In this document: one piece after another, positions 1 to 11,208 of the stretch
Numbering within the stretch: the stretch's first letter is position 1
How the letters are laid out: the number at the start of each line of letters is the position of its first letter
Source: Bordetella parapertussis
GTDB taxonomy: Bacteria > Pseudomonadota > Gammaproteobacteria > Burkholderiales > Burkholderiaceae_C
Direction: 5' to 3'
Assembly: GCA_945878065.1 (NCBI GenBank)
Contig: CAMDXA010000001.1
Coordinates: forward strand, 100,073 to 164,072
Length of the DNA stretch: 64,000 nucleotides
Position numbers and translations under genes: made by a program
Notes under the pieces: model-generated
What the model saw: the letters and a program-made list of their open reading frames with translations, nothing else
Database searches by the model: none
What the model was told of the DNA's origin: nothing

Positions 1-1611
1 GATCGCAACCACGATGGGCACACCTGCAGCTTTGGCGTGTTTGATGGCTTCTTTGGTTTGCGGCATGACCCCGTCGTCAGCTGCCACCACCAAAATCACA
101 ATATCAGTGGCTTGGGCACCGCGTGCACGCATGGCGGTGAACGCCTCGTGTCCGGGAGTGTCCAAGAATGAAATCATGCCGCGCGGAGTTTCCACGTGGT
201 AGGCGCCAATGTGTTGGGTGATGCCACCGGCTTCGCCGGAAGCCACTTTGGCGCGGCGGATGTAATCGAGCAGCGATGTTTTGCCATGGTCAACGTGACC
301 CATGACAGTGACCACAGGAGCGCGTGTGACTGATTCGCCGTGGTGTGCGGAAGCTTCGTCTTCGGTAAACGCCTCAGGATCGTCCAGCGAAGCGATGACG
401 GCTTTGTGGCCCATCTCTTCGACCACGATCATGGCGGTGTCCTGGTCCAACGGCTGGTTAATGGTGACCATCTGTCCCAGTTTCATCAATTGCTTGATGA
501 CTTCAGAGGCCTTGACTGCCATCTTGTGGGCGAGTTCGGCCACGGTGATGGTTTCGGGCACGTGTACTTCGATGATGCGGGCTTCCACCGGTGCGGCTTG
601 CACCGGGGTGTCGTCACGGTCACGATCGCGTTTGCCGCGCGGACCACCACGCCAGCTGTTGCGACCAACGCCGCCGCTGGCGTCCCCACGGGTTTTGATT
701 TCTTTCTTCTTGGCCTGCTCGTCGGCCCAACTGGAAGACAGCTTGGCGCTCTTGACTTCTTTTTGGCCTTCTTTGGTGGTGTTGGAGCCGGCCGGTTTGG
801 CCCCGGGCGCGGTACTGCCTGAGGCAGGTTTGTGCAAGGTGCCTTTGATCGCTTTGGGATCTGGGATTTCGGTTTTTTCAACCGCAGGTTTTTTCGCAAC
901 AAGCACCTTTTTAGGCGCATTCATCATCGAGCGAATGGCTTCGGCTTCCGCCAATGCTGTGCGTCGACGTGAATCCAAGTCTTTGGCGCGGGCGGCATCT
1001 TCCTCTGCGCTGGCCTTGGCAGCCGCCTCACGTTCTTCAGCCAGCGCTTTGGCTCTGGCGGCTTTGACGTCACCATTGTCATCGTCTTTGGCGGTGGCAG
1101 GTTCTTCAGCCACAGCAGACGCTTCGCGTTCTTTGGCCTCTTGTGCTTCGCGCAGACGGCGTTTTTCAGCCAGCTCTTCTTCTTGGCGACGAATGAATTC
1201 AGCTTGGCGGCGAGCTTCCTCTTCGCGCCTGGCCAATTCGGCCTGGTCGAAAATAGGTAAAGCAGGCGTCTGGACTGCCACGGGTTCTTCGGTGTCGTTG
1301 GCGTCTGCATCGTCACGCTTGACGAAGGTGCGTTTTTTGCGAACTTCCACTTGAATCGTTCGGGCTTTGCCAGTGGCATCAGCCTGTTTGATTTCCGATG
1401 TAGATTTTTTAACCAGCGTGATTTTTTTACGCTCAGGCGAGTCAGTACCATGGCTGGCTTTTAGAAAGCCCAGCAATTTCTGCTTGTCTGCATCGGTCAG
1501 CGGATCGGCAGATGAAGACTTGGCGACACCTGCTGATTTCAGCTGTTCAAGCAGCGTATCTGGAGATTTTTTGAGTTCCTTGGCAAACTCGGCAACCGTT
1601 GTGATGGTCAT
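1..1611 (-). CDS. infB: translation initiation factor IF-2, N-terminal 537 codons (cut by window edge)
   Basis: IF-2 is the GTPase that brings initiator tRNA to the 30S subunit. Translating the minus strand from 1611 gives an open frame to position 1. It begins [13 protein letters not shown], typical of the IF2_N helical domain (residues 1 to about 52), followed by a long charged Lys/Ala/Glu-rich linker. A second IF2_N-like segment lies around residues 355-410. The G domain starts near residue 437 with the P-loop MGHVDHGKT, and the G3 motif DTPGH is at 484-488. The remaining G-domain and C-terminal domains lie outside the window. The ATG at 1611 has a GAGG Shine-Dalgarno about 10 bases upstream. 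The gene follows nusA by 24 bases, as in the usual rimP-nusA-infB operon. Confidence 0.97.
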   Translation of the reverse strand, partial: MTITTVAEFAKELKKSPDTLLEQLKSAGVAKSSSADPLTDADKQKLLGFLKASHGTDSPERKKITLVKKSTSEIKQADATGKARTIQVEVRKKRTFVKRDDADANDTEEPVAVQTPALPIFDQAELARREEEARRQAEFIRRQEEELAEKRRLREAQEAKEREASAVAEEPATAKDDDNGDVKAARAKALAEEREAAAKASAEEDAARAKDLDSRRRTALAEAEAIRSMMNAPKKVLVAKKPAVEKTEIPDPKAIKGTLHKPASGSTAPGAKPAGSNTTKEGQKEVKSAKLSSSWADEQAKKKEIKTRGDASGGVGRNSWRGGPRGKRDRDRDDTPVQAAPVEARIIEVHVPETITVAELAHKMAVKASEVIKQLMKLGQMVTINQPLDQDTAMIVVEEMGHKAVIASLDDPEAFTEDEASAHHGESVTRAPVVTVMGHVDHGKTSLLDYIRRAKVASGEAGGITQHIGAYHVETPRGMISFLDTPGHEAFTAMRARGAQATDIVILVVAADDGVMPQTKEAIKHAKAAGVPIVVAI

Positions 1612-1635
1612 CTGTGGTGTTCCTCTTCATGACCG

Positions 1636-3120
1636 TTACGCTTGACCCGCGAACCAGTGTTCGCGCGCCTTCAGGATCAAAGTTTTTGCTTCCTCTTCAG
1701 ACTGACCGGTGATTTCCACCAGTTCGTCCACCGCTAAATCGGCCAACTCGTCACGGGTGTGCACACCACCCATGGCCAATTTGGCAATCAACTCCGCATC
1801 CAAGCCTGCAAGGTCTCGCAAATCTTGCGAGACTTCTTCGACGCTTTCTTCCATGACAATTTCCATGGTCAGCAAAGCATCTTTGGCGCGGGCACGCAAT
1901 TCGTTGACTGTGTCCTCGTCAAAGCTTTCAATTTCCAGCATTTCCTGCAAAGGTACGTACGCGACCTCCTCAAGACTGGTGAAACCTTCGGCAATCAATA
2001 TGTCTGCCACCTCTTGGTCCACATCGAGCTTGGCGACAAATAAGGCGCGCAAACTTTCTGTCTCGTTGGCAGATTTTTGTGCGGATTCGGCGGCATCCAT
2101 GATGTTGATCTTCCAACCGGTCAAGTCTGATGCCAGTCGAACATTTTGGCCGCCACGTCCGATGGCCTGGGCCAAGTTTTCGTCGTCAACCACCACATCC
2201 ATGGCGTGTTTTTCTTCGTCAACCACGATAGAAGACACATTGGCAGGCGCCAATGCGCCGATGACGAATTGCGCGGGATCTTCGCTCCACAACACGATGT
2301 CTACGCGCTCACCGGCGAGTTCATTGGTGACCGCATTGACCCGGGTACCACGCACACCGACGCAAGTGCCAATCGGGTCTACGCGTTTGTCGTGTGAAAT
2401 GACGGCGATTTTGGCGCGCGACCCGGGGTCGCGGGCGCAAGATTTGATTTCAAGCAAGCCTTGCTCAATTTCAGGCACTTCCTGGCGAAACAACTCAATC
2501 ATGAATTCGGGGGCAGAGCGCGACAAGATGATGGGCGCACCGCGCAAAGTGGTGTCAACTTCCATGATCATGGCGCGCAATCGGTCGGCATTGCGCAAGT
2601 TTTCCTTGGGGATCATTTCGCTGCGACGCAAACGGCCCTCGACGCGTCCGCTCTCAACAATGATGTCGCCTTTGTCCATGCGCTTGACGCTGCCGACAAA
2701 AATCTTGTCACCGCGCGCCAAAAAGTCTGACAACAACATGTCGCGTTCAGCATCGCGGATTTTTTGCAAAATCACTTGCTTGGCGGCCATGGCCCCAATG
2801 CGTCCGATGGGCAAGGACTCGACGCTTTCTTCGATGTACTCGCCCTCTTCTACATCGGACAAACGCTCTTTGGCGTCCATCAGCATTTCTTCAGCGTCCG
2901 GGTTTTGCAAGCCCGCTTCGTCAGGTACCACCAGCCAACGCCGGAAGGTTTCATATTCACCGCTGTCGCGGTCCATGGCCACACGTATGTCAACGTCACC
3001 CTGATAAAGCTTTTTGGTGGCTTGCGCCAAAGCAGATTCAACCGCCCCAAAAACCAGGTCACGCTCGACATTTTTTTCGCGGGAGATGGCATCCACCATC
3101 ATCAGCATTTCGCGGTTCAT
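1636..3120 (-). CDS. nusA: transcription termination/antitermination factor NusA
   Basis: NusA binds RNA polymerase and nascent RNA and modulates pausing, termination and antitermination. The 494-residue protein has the full proteobacterial layout: an N-terminal polymerase-binding domain (about 1-125), an S1 domain (about 135-200, with [17 protein letters not shown]), two KH domains (about 230-345, with [10 protein letters not shown] and [12 protein letters not shown]), and two acidic C-terminal repeats (about 365-490). The ATG overlaps the rimP stop codon (ATGA), and an AGGAG sits 10 bases upstream inside rimP, so translational coupling is likely. infB follows in the same operon. Confidence 0.98.
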   Translation of the reverse strand: MNREMLMMVDAISREKNVERDLVFGAVESALAQATKKLYQGDVDIRVAMDRDSGEYETFRRWLVVPDEAGLQNPDAEEMLMDAKERLSDVEEGEYIEESVESLPIGRIGAMAAKQVILQKIRDAERDMLLSDFLARGDKIFVGSVKRMDKGDIIVESGRVEGRLRRSEMIPKENLRNADRLRAMIMEVDTTLRGAPIILSRSAPEFMIELFRQEVPEIEQGLLEIKSCARDPGSRAKIAVISHDKRVDPIGTCVGVRGTRVNAVTNELAGERVDIVLWSEDPAQFVIGALAPANVSSIVVDEEKHAMDVVVDDENLAQAIGRGGQNVRLASDLTGWKINIMDAAESAQKSANETESLRALFVAKLDVDQEVADILIAEGFTSLEEVAYVPLQEMLEIESFDEDTVNELRARAKDALLTMEIVMEESVEEVSQDLRDLAGLDAELIAKLAMGGVHTRDELADLAVDELVEITGQSEEEAKTLILKAREHWFAGQA

Positions 3121-3695
3121 GATTCATTACTCCTGTTCTCAGCGGGCCTTCTGCCCTTGAAATTCACAATAGGCGCCAGTCGGGCGTCACGCAATTCGCT
3201 CAAAGTGAACTGCAACGCTTGCACCGGCAAGTCTTTTTTGACCCTGGCAGGCCGCATTCCCGGCTTGCTAGTCGGCTCATCACGCCAGGTGATTTGCCAT
3301 GTCTGGGGGGTGTCTGTGGCTTCCAACACGCCCCTGAATTTTTTTCGGTTGGCGGCCACTAAGCCGCCCGCCGCCGCCCCCATGGGCGCTTTCAACGTCA
3401 CGTCGATTTGCTCACCGACGAAACGCAAAAAATCATTGTCCGAACGCAATGGTCGGTCTATGCCCGGTGAGGAAACCTCCAAGCGGCTGTAGGCTGTGCC
3501 TTCCACTTCAAGCACAAACTGCATTTGCCGCGTGACTTTTTCGCAATCCTCGACCTGCACAAACTGCTCTGGCTGCCCGGCTTGCCAAGGCAAATCGATA
3601 GTGATGCGCAACAAACCGCCAGCAGATCGCTCTACGTCTACCAACTGATAACCCAGACCACTGACGGTTTGTTCGATGATGTCTTGCACTGGCAC
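3117..3695 (-). CDS. rimP: ribosome maturation factor RimP
   Basis: RimP assists maturation of the 30S subunit and is the first gene of the rimP-nusA-infB operon. The 192-residue product has the N-terminal domain ([19 protein letters not shown]) and the conserved SPGIDRPLR motif that opens the C-terminal Sm-like domain. It is longer than the usual ~150 residues because of an insert around residues 115-150 and an Arg/Asn-rich tail. The start at 3695 is a GTG; a second in-frame GTG lies two codons downstream, so the exact start is uncertain. A strong terminator-like hairpin ends only about 17 bases upstream of this start. Confidence 0.95.
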   Translation of the reverse strand: MPVQDIIEQTVSGLGYQLVDVERSAGGLLRITIDLPWQAGQPEQFVQVEDCEKVTRQMQFVLEVEGTAYSRLEVSSPGIDRPLRSDNDFLRFVGEQIDVTLKAPMGAAAGGLVAANRKKFRGVLEATDTPQTWQITWRDEPTSKPGMRPARVKKDLPVQALQFTLSELRDARLAPIVNFKGRRPAENRSNES

Positions 3696-3711
3696 CGCTT
3701 TTCACCCGACC

Positions 3712-3744
3712 AAAAAAAACGGGCGGTTGGGATGTCCGCCCGTT
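3712..3744 (-). terminator. rho-independent terminator of the yej operon
   Basis: On the minus strand AACGGGCGG and CCGCCCGTT form a 9-bp stem with a 9-base loop, followed by a run of T residues. It lies between the end of yejF (3773) and the start of rimP (3695), so it should end the yejABEF transcript. Because it is so close to the rimP start it could also be part of the rimP leader. Confidence 0.85.
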
Positions 3745-3772
3745 ATCGTTCATTTTCCTGCTATTGTAACCG

Positions 3773-5380
3773 CTAATCAACCCGTTTGGCCAGCCCAAAA
3801 AAAGACGCGGCCAAGAGGCTGCGCATGTAGTCAGACTGAGGCGAGCGCATCAATTCATCAATGCTGGCCGACTCCACCACTTGACCGTCCTTTAATACAA
3901 GCACGTGATGCGCCATGGCCTGGATCACATCAATGTCATGGGTGATCAATAAATAACTCAATCCCCGCTCGCGTTGCAATCGTTGCAACAGATCAAGCAC
4001 TTGCTTTTGTATAGACACGTCGAGTGCACTGGTGGGTTCGTCCAGCACCAGAATGCGCGGTTGCACAATCAGCGCCCGGGCGATGGCCAGGCGTTGTCGT
4101 TGTCCGCCTGAAAATTCGTGGGGGTATCTGGCCAGCAGGCCGGGAAACTGCGCTTCGTCCATTCCTACTTCTTGCAATGCCGCCAATACCTTGACTTGGC
4201 GGTCCAAGGCATTGAGTCCAGGCGCATGCACCAGCAAGCCCTCGCCGACAACTTCCTCGACCGTCATGCGCGGGGACAATGAAGAAAACGGGTCTTGAAA
4301 CACCACTTGTATGGCGCGACGCAGGGGTAAATCTGCCGAGGCCTTGCGCTGCCAAGCTTGACCTTCTATGTGCAACTTACCTTGGAACGACAACAAACCC
4401 AGCGCGGCCAAAGCCAATGAGGATTTTCCGGAGCCAGATTCGCCGATGATGCCAAGTGTCTGGCCCTTGCGGATTTGAAAATCTGCTGATTGCAATGCCA
4501 CAAATTCAGCGTGACCAAACCACCCCCGCCAACCTGAGCGAGGCACAGGGTAGACCACGCGCAAACCTTGGGCCTGCAAACATACCGGCGCATCGTCAAC
4601 CGGTTCGAACACGTTTCGCTCGGGTTGGCTGTCCACCAGGCGGCGGGTGTAAGGGTGCTGCGGGTTGCTCAGCACGGTGTTGACATCGCCTTGCTCGACC
4701 AAATAGCCGTTTTCCATGACCATCACCCGGTGAACAAAACGCCGCGCCATATTGAGGTCATGGGTGATGAGCAAAATGGCCATGCCGTGCTTTTGTTGCA
4801 AGCTGTCGAGCAAATCCAGAATTTGTCCACGCAAAGAAACGTCCAACGCAGTGGTGGGTTCATCAGCCAGTAACAGTTTGGGCTCTCCGGCCAATGCCAT
4901 GGCAATCATGGCGCGTTGGCGCTGACCGCCTGAAAGTTGATGAGGGTAATTGTTGACGCGTCTTGACGGCTCTGGAATACCGGTGTCGTCCAGCAAGTCG
5001 ATGGCCCGTTGCCACGCCTGCGCACGGGTCAAACCCTTTTTCAATTGCAATACTTCGCTGATTTGGTCGCCAATGGTGAACAAGGGGTTCAAGGCGGTCA
5101 TGGGCTCTTGAAAAATCATGGCGATGTCGCCGCCGCGCACGCCAAGCCAATCGTCTTCGCTGAAACGCTGCAGATCGCGGTCCTCGAAACGAATTTCACC
5201 TCTTACCCAAGCACCACGCGCCAGTCCCAGCAAACTGAGTGCAGTGACCGTCTTGCCAGAGCCTGATTCGCCCACCAAGGCAATTTTTTCGCCGGCTTTG
5301 ATATTGAATGACACACCGTGCACGACTTCACTGCCTTGAAAAGACATATGCAAGTTGTGGACCTTGAGCAAAAGACTCAT
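3773..5380 (-). CDS. yejF: oligopeptide ABC transporter, fused double ATPase (YejF type)
   Basis: This is the energy-coupling subunit of a YejABEF-type peptide importer, on the cytoplasmic face of the membrane. Two complete ABC domains are fused in 535 residues. The first has Walker A GESGSGKT at 37-44, signature [12 protein letters not shown] and Walker B LLLADEPT. The second has GESGSGKS near residue 325, [12 protein letters not shown] and ILVLDEPT. Fused double ATPases are typical of YejF and GsiA. It is the last gene of a four-gene operon with two permeases and a binding protein, and its ATG overlaps the yejE stop (ATGA). In Escherichia coli the system imports peptides including microcin C; here the substrate is inferred to be oligopeptides. 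Confidence 0.95.
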   Translation of the reverse strand: MSLLLKVHNLHMSFQGSEVVHGVSFNIKAGEKIALVGESGSGKTVTALSLLGLARGAWVRGEIRFEDRDLQRFSEDDWLGVRGGDIAMIFQEPMTALNPLFTIGDQISEVLQLKKGLTRAQAWQRAIDLLDDTGIPEPSRRVNNYPHQLSGGQRQRAMIAMALAGEPKLLLADEPTTALDVSLRGQILDLLDSLQQKHGMAILLITHDLNMARRFVHRVMVMENGYLVEQGDVNTVLSNPQHPYTRRLVDSQPERNVFEPVDDAPVCLQAQGLRVVYPVPRSGWRGWFGHAEFVALQSADFQIRKGQTLGIIGESGSGKSSLALAALGLLSFQGKLHIEGQAWQRKASADLPLRRAIQVVFQDPFSSLSPRMTVEEVVGEGLLVHAPGLNALDRQVKVLAALQEVGMDEAQFPGLLARYPHEFSGGQRQRLAIARALIVQPRILVLDEPTSALDVSIQKQVLDLLQRLQRERGLSYLLITHDIDVIQAMAHHVLVLKDGQVVESASIDELMRSPQSDYMRSLLAASFFGLAKRVD

Positions 5381-6423
5381 GCCGCAGACTCCTGGCGCAA
5401 TTTGCGCGGGTCCAAGGCATCGCGAAGTGCGTCACCCATGAAGGTCAGCAACAACAATGTGACCACCAAAACGCCAAAGGTGGAAAGAGAAATCCACCAT
5501 GCATCGATATTGGTTTTTCCTTGCGACAGTAATTCACCCAAACTGGGGGTGCCGGGCGGCACGCCCAAGCCTAAAAAGTCTAAGCTGGTCAGTGCCAAGA
5601 TGGCTGCACTCATACGGAACGGCAAAAACGTAACCACCGGCGTCATGCTGTTGGGCAACACGTGTCGCCAAATAATGGCCCAATTCGACAAGCCCAATGC
5701 GCGGGCTGCACGCACATAGTCAAGTTGACGGTTGCGTAAAAATTCTGCACGCACATAGTCTGACAAACCCATCCAGCCGAACAAACTGAGCAAGATCAAC
5801 AGCAGACTGACACTGGGCTCGAACACCGCTGAGAAGATGATGAGCAAATACAGCTCGGGCATGGCACCCCAAATCTCGATGAAGCGCTGCATGGCCAAAT
5901 CGGTTTTGCCAACAAAAAAACCTTGAATGGCGCCGGTGACCACACCCAAGATGGTGCCGGTGAAGGTAAGAGCCAGCGCAAAAAGCACTGACACCCGAAA
6001 ACCATAGAGCAAACGCGCCAGCAAATCTCGACCTCTGTCGTCAGTGCCCATCCAGTTGTCAACCGAAGGAGGTGCCGGATTAGGTTCTTTGGCAAAGTAA
6101 TTCAAGGTGCCGTGGTGGTAGGGATTGATCGGATAAATTGCCCAATTACCAGGCTGCTTGAATTGTTGCCTGATGAAGGGATCAAAGTAATCAGTGGGTG
6201 TTTCAAAGTCACCGCCGAACGCCGTCTCCGGCGGGTTTTTCACAATAGGAAAATACAGCTTGCCTTGGTAGCTGGCAATCAATGGCTTGTCGTTGCTCAC
6301 CAACTCTGCCGCCAAACTGACGACGACCAGAATTACAAAAAGAATCAAACTGACAAAGCCCAAGCGGTTTCGCTTGAAGCGCTGCCATGCGAATTGTGAA
6401 GGTGAAACAGAAGCAGTCTCCAT
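5377..6423 (-). CDS. yejE: oligopeptide ABC transporter permease (YejE type)
   Basis: Inner-membrane permease of the Yej importer, about 348 residues. A first membrane helix lies near residues 18-40. A periplasmic segment with NDKPLIASYQGKLYFP and NWMGTDDRGRDLLARLLYG follows, then five helices. The permease loop that contacts the ATPase is seen in RAARALGLSNWAIIWRHVLPN. The N-terminal region and SLDFLGLGVPPGTPSLGELL match the YejE/DppC family closely. I chose the ATG at 6423, five bases after the yejB stop; a TTG at 6432 would add three residues and overlap that stop. It overlaps yejF by four bases. Confidence 0.94.
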   Translation of the reverse strand: METASVSPSQFAWQRFKRNRLGFVSLILFVILVVVSLAAELVSNDKPLIASYQGKLYFPIVKNPPETAFGGDFETPTDYFDPFIRQQFKQPGNWAIYPINPYHHGTLNYFAKEPNPAPPSVDNWMGTDDRGRDLLARLLYGFRVSVLFALALTFTGTILGVVTGAIQGFFVGKTDLAMQRFIEIWGAMPELYLLIIFSAVFEPSVSLLLILLSLFGWMGLSDYVRAEFLRNRQLDYVRAARALGLSNWAIIWRHVLPNSMTPVVTFLPFRMSAAILALTSLDFLGLGVPPGTPSLGELLSQGKTNIDAWWISLSTFGVLVVTLLLLTFMGDALRDALDPRKLRQESAA

Positions 6424-6428
6424 GCGGG

Positions 6429-7463
6429 TCAATCAAATTTCACGCGCGGGTCCACCCACACGTAACACAGGTCGCTGATCAGCTTGGTCACCAAACCGAT
6501 CAGGGTGAATAAATACAAAGTGCCCAACACCACCGGATAGTCACGCCGCATGACGCTTTCATAGCTGAGCAAACCCAATCCATCCAAAGAAAACAAGGTT
6601 TCAATCAGCAAAGAACCGGCGAAGAAAGCCCCAATGAACGCTGCTGGAAAACCAGTGACCAAGGGAATGAGTGCATTGCGCATCACATGCTTCCACAGCA
6701 CCTTGCGTTCAGACAAACCTTTGGCCCGCGCGGTCAGCACGTATTGCTTGCCAATCTCTTCCAAAAACGCGTTCTTGGTCAGCATGGTGGTGACGGCAAA
6801 TGCGCCCAGCACGCTGGCCGTGACGGGCATGGCGATGTGCCACAGGTAGTCCACCACTTTGGCTCCCATACTCAATGATTCCCAATTACCAGAGGTCAGT
6901 CCGCGCAACGGAAACCATTGCAACTGGCCGCCGAACACCACCAGCAAAGCCACTCCCAACACGAAGCCGGGTATGGCGTAGCCCACCAACACCACCAAAC
7001 TGGTCAAGGTATCAAACCGAGTACCAGCGCGCACCGCTTTGGCAATGCCCAAGGGAACTGACACGGAGTAGCTGAGAAAAAATGTCCACAAACCCAAACT
7101 GATGGAAACAGGCAATTTTTCCTTCACCAATTGCCAAACATCTTTGGGATAGAAAAAACTTTTGCCCAAATCAAACCGGGCAAATTGCCCCAGCATTTGC
7201 ATGAATCGCTCAAGAGGGGGTTTATCGAAACCGTACAGCTGTTTGATTTCCGCAATGCGCTCTGCATCCACGCCTTGTCGGCCACGGTAACCGGCACCGC
7301 TGACCGCAGCGCCCTCGCCGCCCGAGTCACGGCCTTGCAACTGAGCGACCATTTGCTCAACCGGGCCGCCGGGCACAAACTGAATCACCACGAATGTCAA
7401 TAACAAAATGCCAAACAGCGTGGGAATCATCAGCAACAAGCGCTTAATTATGTAGATCAACAT
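6429..7463 (-). CDS. yejB: oligopeptide ABC transporter permease (YejB type)
   Basis: Second inner-membrane permease of the Yej importer, 344 residues from the ATG at 7463 (MLIYIIKRLLLMIPTLFG). That start lies one base after the yejA stop. The longer frame from a TTG at 7481 would overlap yejA and adds residues not expected for this family. Six hydrophobic helices are visible. The DppB-type loop is seen in LTARAKGLSERKVLWKHVMRNALIP. A stretch around residues 45-70 (GRDSGGEGAAVSGAG) matches the periplasmic insert seen in YejB proteins. Confidence 0.94.
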   Translation of the reverse strand: MLIYIIKRLLLMIPTLFGILLLTFVVIQFVPGGPVEQMVAQLQGRDSGGEGAAVSGAGYRGRQGVDAERIAEIKQLYGFDKPPLERFMQMLGQFARFDLGKSFFYPKDVWQLVKEKLPVSISLGLWTFFLSYSVSVPLGIAKAVRAGTRFDTLTSLVVLVGYAIPGFVLGVALLVVFGGQLQWFPLRGLTSGNWESLSMGAKVVDYLWHIAMPVTASVLGAFAVTTMLTKNAFLEEIGKQYVLTARAKGLSERKVLWKHVMRNALIPLVTGFPAAFIGAFFAGSLLIETLFSLDGLGLLSYESVMRRDYPVVLGTLYLFTLIGLVTKLISDLCYVWVDPRVKFD

Positions 7464-7464
7464 G

Positions 7465-9288
7465 TCATTCGTGTCCAACAAGATTGGCGGTGCTGGCCCA
7501 CCAGGTGGAAGTGACCCAGAACTCAGGCTGGTAATAACGCGGCGTGAGGTCTGGCTGCTCGAAGCGACCGGCGCGCCAAGCCACCCTGTGCACGCTGCCG
7601 TACCAATGCGGCACCGCGTAATGACCGTGGCGCAGCACCCGGTCTAGCGCTTTCAGAGCAGCCACCAACTGAGGACGGGTTTGCGCGGCCACCACTTTGT
7701 CCAACAAGGCATCGACCGCCGGGTCTTTCACGCCAATGACGTTACTTGAACCTTCGGTGTCAGCGGCTTTGGAGCCGAAGCGCACGAGCAATTCGGTGCC
7801 CGGGGCTTCGCTGCCGCCGATGCGGTTGCTGATGATTTCAAAATCAAACACGTCCATGCGCTTTTGCAGCACGGCAAAGTCGATCACTTTGTAATTCACT
7901 TTAAAGCCCAGTTTTTCCAAGTTCTTTGCATAAGGTGTAACCACCCGCCCCATGGATCCGGAGTTGTCCAAAAACTCCAACGTGAAAGCCTCGCCCTTGG
8001 CATTGCGCAACGCGCCGTCTCTGTAAGTCCAGCCTGCTTGCTGCAATAAATCACGGGCCAGTCGCAAATGGTCCCTGAGGGTTTGGCGAGATGCTGGGTC
8101 TAGACTGGTTTGCGGTGGCAAGGGCACAGATTCGTTGAATACCTCTGGCGACAATTTGCTGCGTAATGGCTCGAGAACCGCCAATTCATCGGGTTCGGGC
8201 AAGCCCTTGGCTTCGAAATCGCTGCCCACAAAATAGCCTCGCACACGGGTGTAAGCCATGTAAAACAGTTGACGGTTCATCCATTCGTAATCCATGGCCA
8301 AGGTAATCGCTTGTCGCACCCGCTTGTCTTGAAACTTGGGCAAACGCGTGTTGAACATGAATCCTTGAAAGTCCCCGGCATTGCCGTGCTTGAGTTCTTT
8401 CTTGATCAGTGTGCCGTTGTCAAACAATTTGCCTTTGTAGCCGCGCGCCCATTCGCGTGCTACAAAGGCTTGTATGTATTCAAATTCACCAGCCTTGAAT
8501 GCTTCAAATTGCGCCGTGGTGTCTTTGTACATCTTGTAGTTGATGCGGTCGAAATTGAACATGCCTTTTCGCACAGCCAGGTCGCGCGCCCAGTACTGAG
8601 GGTCACGCACATACTCAATGTCTTTGCCAAAATCGACTTTGCCGATCTTGTAAGGACCAGAACCGATCGGTATGTCTGTGACCACTTGGTCGAGTGGCTT
8701 GGCCGCCCCCCATGTGTGGCTGAATACCGGCATACCGCCGACGATCAAGGGCAATTCTGCGTTCGCGCGTTTGAAGTCAAAACGAACTTCGCGCTCACCA
8801 ATCACCGTCAATCCTTTGACTTCGCTGAAATAGGTTCGAAACTGAGGTGCTGCTTGTTTGCTGGTTAAACGTTCAAAGGAGAATTTCACGTCAATCGCGA
8901 GCACAGGGTCGCCATTGTGAAAACGTGCCAAGGGGTTGAGCTTGAAGGTCACCGACAACTTGTCAGCGGCCACACTGACATCTTCTGCCAATAAGCCATA
9001 CGCCGTGGTCGGTTCATCAAAATTACCCACCAACAAGGTTTCCAACATCAGGCTGCTCAGCGCTGGTGGCGCTGTGCCTTTCAGTGTGAACGGGTTGTAT
9101 TTGTCAAAGCTAGACGCTCTGGAAGGTGCCACCATGGCAATACTGCCGCCCTTTGGCGCGACGGGGTTGACATAGCTGAAATGCTTGAAGCCTGCGGGGT
9201 ATTTGATGTCACCGAATTGGGCGTAGGCATGCGCTGCCCAAGAGGGTTGAGCCAGCAAAAACAGCGTCAGGATCAGAAATATTCGCAT
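7465..9288 (-). CDS. yejA: periplasmic oligopeptide-binding protein (YejA type)
   Basis: Family 5 extracellular solute-binding protein that delivers peptides to YejBEF. From the ATG at 9288 the product is 607 residues and begins with a clear Sec signal peptide ([18 protein letters not shown], cleavage probably after WAAHA or nearby). Family features include the early segment [20 protein letters not shown], the SFEPYNP-like [12 protein letters not shown], and the C-terminal WHVPHW-like [13 protein letters not shown] at 9303 is a possible longer start, but it would put charged residues before the signal peptide. First gene of the operon; it diverges from fabI with only 35 bases between the two starts. 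Confidence 0.95.
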   Translation of the reverse strand: MRIFLILTLFLLAQPSWAAHAYAQFGDIKYPAGFKHFSYVNPVAPKGGSIAMVAPSRASSFDKYNPFTLKGTAPPALSSLMLETLLVGNFDEPTTAYGLLAEDVSVAADKLSVTFKLNPLARFHNGDPVLAIDVKFSFERLTSKQAAPQFRTYFSEVKGLTVIGEREVRFDFKRANAELPLIVGGMPVFSHTWGAAKPLDQVVTDIPIGSGPYKIGKVDFGKDIEYVRDPQYWARDLAVRKGMFNFDRINYKMYKDTTAQFEAFKAGEFEYIQAFVAREWARGYKGKLFDNGTLIKKELKHGNAGDFQGFMFNTRLPKFQDKRVRQAITLAMDYEWMNRQLFYMAYTRVRGYFVGSDFEAKGLPEPDELAVLEPLRSKLSPEVFNESVPLPPQTSLDPASRQTLRDHLRLARDLLQQAGWTYRDGALRNAKGEAFTLEFLDNSGSMGRVVTPYAKNLEKLGFKVNYKVIDFAVLQKRMDVFDFEIISNRIGGSEAPGTELLVRFGSKAADTEGSSNVIGVKDPAVDALLDKVVAAQTRPQLVAALKALDRVLRHGHYAVPHWYGSVHRVAWRAGRFEQPDLTPRYYQPEFWVTSTWWASTANLVGHE

Positions 9289-9323
9289 GCGACAATTCTG
9301 CAAGATTTTTCAGGAGCTTCCAC

Positions 9324-10124
9324 GTGACGCAAAAAACAGGGTTTTTGGCCGGTAAAAAACTTTTAATCACCGGTGTGTTGTCGAACCGTTCGATTGCCTA
9401 CGGCATTGCCCGCGCATGCCATGCCCAAGGTGCGGAACTCGCTTTCAGCTACCAGGGCGAACGTTTCAAGGAACGCATCAGCGAATTTGCCGCTGACTTT
9501 GGCTCCACCTTGATTTTTGACTGCGACGTGTCCAGTGACGAACAAATAGCGGCACTGGTCAAGGATTTGAGCGCCACTTGGCCTGGCTTTGACGGCTTCG
9601 TGCACGCCATCGGGTTTGCACCCCGTGAAGCCATCGCCGGCGATTTTCTTGACGGCCTCAGCCGAGAGTCATTTGCCATTGCCCACGATATCAGTGCCTA
9701 CAGTTTTCCTGCCATGGCAAAAGCTTTCTTGCCCCATCTCAATGACAACGCTTCATTGTTGACACTCACCTATTTGGGCGCCTTGCGCAATGTTCCCAAC
9801 TACAACACCATGGGATTGGCAAAGGCATCCTTGGAAGCGTCGGTGCGCTATTTGGCCGAATCATTGGGCAGCCAACGTCGCGGCATGCGTGTCAACGGCA
9901 TCAGCGCCGGTCCGATCAAAACATTGGCCGCTTCCGGTATCAAAGGGTTCGGCAAAATTTTGGAGGTGGTCGCGACTCAGTCGCCCATCAGGCGCAATGT
10001 GACCATCGAAGATGTCGGCAATGTGGCTGCGTTTTTATTGTCTGACCTCGCCGCGGGCGTGTCTGCTGAAATCACTTACGTGGATGGCGGTTTCAGCCAA
10101 GTGGTGTCCGGCATCGCCGAGTGA
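9324..10124 (+). CDS. fabI: enoyl-[acyl-carrier-protein] reductase (NADH)
   Basis: Catalyses the last reduction of each fatty-acid elongation cycle, reducing enoyl-ACP with NADH. The 266-residue protein has the FabI form of the nucleotide-binding loop ([11 protein letters not shown], near residue 17) and the catalytic set Tyr150, Tyr160 and Lys167 in LTYLGAL and [14 protein letters not shown]. The C-terminal substrate-loop region is [16 protein letters not shown]. The start is GTG, supported by an AGGAG seven bases upstream. The gene is monocistronic and divergent from yejA, so its promoter must lie within or very near the start of yejA. Confidence 0.98.
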   Translation: MTQKTGFLAGKKLLITGVLSNRSIAYGIARACHAQGAELAFSYQGERFKERISEFAADFGSTLIFDCDVSSDEQIAALVKDLSATWPGFDGFVHAIGFAPREAIAGDFLDGLSRESFAIAHDISAYSFPAMAKAFLPHLNDNASLLTLTYLGALRNVPNYNTMGLAKASLEASVRYLAESLGSQRRGMRVNGISAGPIKTLAASGIKGFGKILEVVATQSPIRRNVTIEDVGNVAAFLLSDLAAGVSAEITYVDGGFSQVVSGIAE

Positions 10125-10194
10125 CGATTTGCTCGGGCAAATTGTGGGCCCTGCAAGGTCAAAAAGTGTTGCTGCCTCATTCACATAACGCTCC

Positions 10195-11208
10195 CTAGAA
10201 AAGCGGCGACTTGACATCCGGTGACAAAGCACTGGCTGCCAGCCTTGCCACTTCTCTGGCGGGCAAATGCTTGAGCTTGTGATCGCTCCAGACCTGTCGC
10301 CATTTACGCGCCCCTGACTGCCCATGTCTCAAACCGAGCATGTGACGAGAAACAGCGAACCAAGGCACGCCATTCATCGCTTGTGATTCCATGTATTCCA
10401 CCATCAGCGCTTCAACCTGATCACGAGATTTAGCAGGCGTATGGTGCCCAGACTCAGCATCCCACTCGGTCAGAAGCCACGGGTTGTGGTACGCCTCGCG
10501 CCCAACCATCACGCCATCGAGATCTGACAAATGCTGATGGATTTGCGCCATAGAAACAATGCCGCCGTTGATGACAAAAAATAACTGAGGAAAGTCGCTT
10601 TTTAAGCGCAGCACCCAATCCGGCTTCAGTGGCGGAAGTTCCCTGTTTTCCTTGGGCGAAATACCTTGCAACCACGCATTGCGGGCATGCACGATGAATG
10701 TTTGGCAACCAGCCATGGACACCGTCCCCACAAAATCTCGGACAAATTCATAGCTTTCAATGCGGTCAATACCGATGCGATGCTTGACTGTCACAGGCAC
10801 ACCCACCACATCCAACATGGCTTTGACGCCATCGGCCACCAAGCGCGGTTCCGCCATCAAACATGCACCGAATGCGCCCCGTTGCACACGCTCTGAAGGG
10901 CAACCACAGTTCAAATTGATTTCGTCATAGCCCCATTGCTCACCCAACTTCGCCGCTTTGGCCAAATCAGTGGGTTCAGACCCCCCTAACTGCAAGGCCA
11001 CGGGATGCTCTTGCGGGTTGAAGTCCAAATGGCGCGGTTGATCGCCATACAGCAAAGCACCCGTGGTCACCATTTCTGTGTACAGCAAGGCCTGGCTAGA
11101 CAACAACCGGTGAAAGAAACGGCAATGTTTGTCGGTCCAATCCATCATGGGCGCGACACTCAAGGGATGCGGTTTAAAGAGGGCTGGGTGGCTTGGGTCG
11201 AGGCTCAT
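10195..11208 (-). CDS. dusA: tRNA-dihydrouridine(20/20a) synthase DusA
   Basis: Flavoenzyme that reduces uridine 20/20a in the tRNA D-loop. The 337-residue product has the family opening PLSVAPMMDWTDKHCRFFHR, an FMN-binding TIM barrel, the catalytic-cysteine motif NLNCGCPSERVQRGAFGACLM, and the phosphate-binding end NGGI...VMVGREAYHNPW. The C-terminal helical domain (LGLRHGQSGARKWRQVWSDH) is characteristic of DusA rather than DusB or DusC. Convergent with fabI; a short imperfect hairpin (10126-10142) in the 70-base gap lacks a T run. Confidence 0.96.
   Translation of the reverse strand: MSLDPSHPALFKPHPLSVAPMMDWTDKHCRFFHRLLSSQALLYTEMVTTGALLYGDQPRHLDFNPQEHPVALQLGGSEPTDLAKAAKLGEQWGYDEINLNCGCPSERVQRGAFGACLMAEPRLVADGVKAMLDVVGVPVTVKHRIGIDRIESYEFVRDFVGTVSMAGCQTFIVHARNAWLQGISPKENRELPPLKPDWVLRLKSDFPQLFFVINGGIVSMAQIHQHLSDLDGVMVGREAYHNPWLLTEWDAESGHHTPAKSRDQVEALMVEYMESQAMNGVPWFAVSRHMLGLRHGQSGARKWRQVWSDHKLKHLPAREVARLAASALSPDVKSPLF

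Noticed and set aside
1709..3004. Long plus-strand open frame (431 codons) opposite nusA, and similar ones opposite infB (302-1354)
   Set aside because: They lie antisense to clear, conserved genes; the Ser/Arg-rich translations are typical of mirror frames of GC-rich coding sequence.
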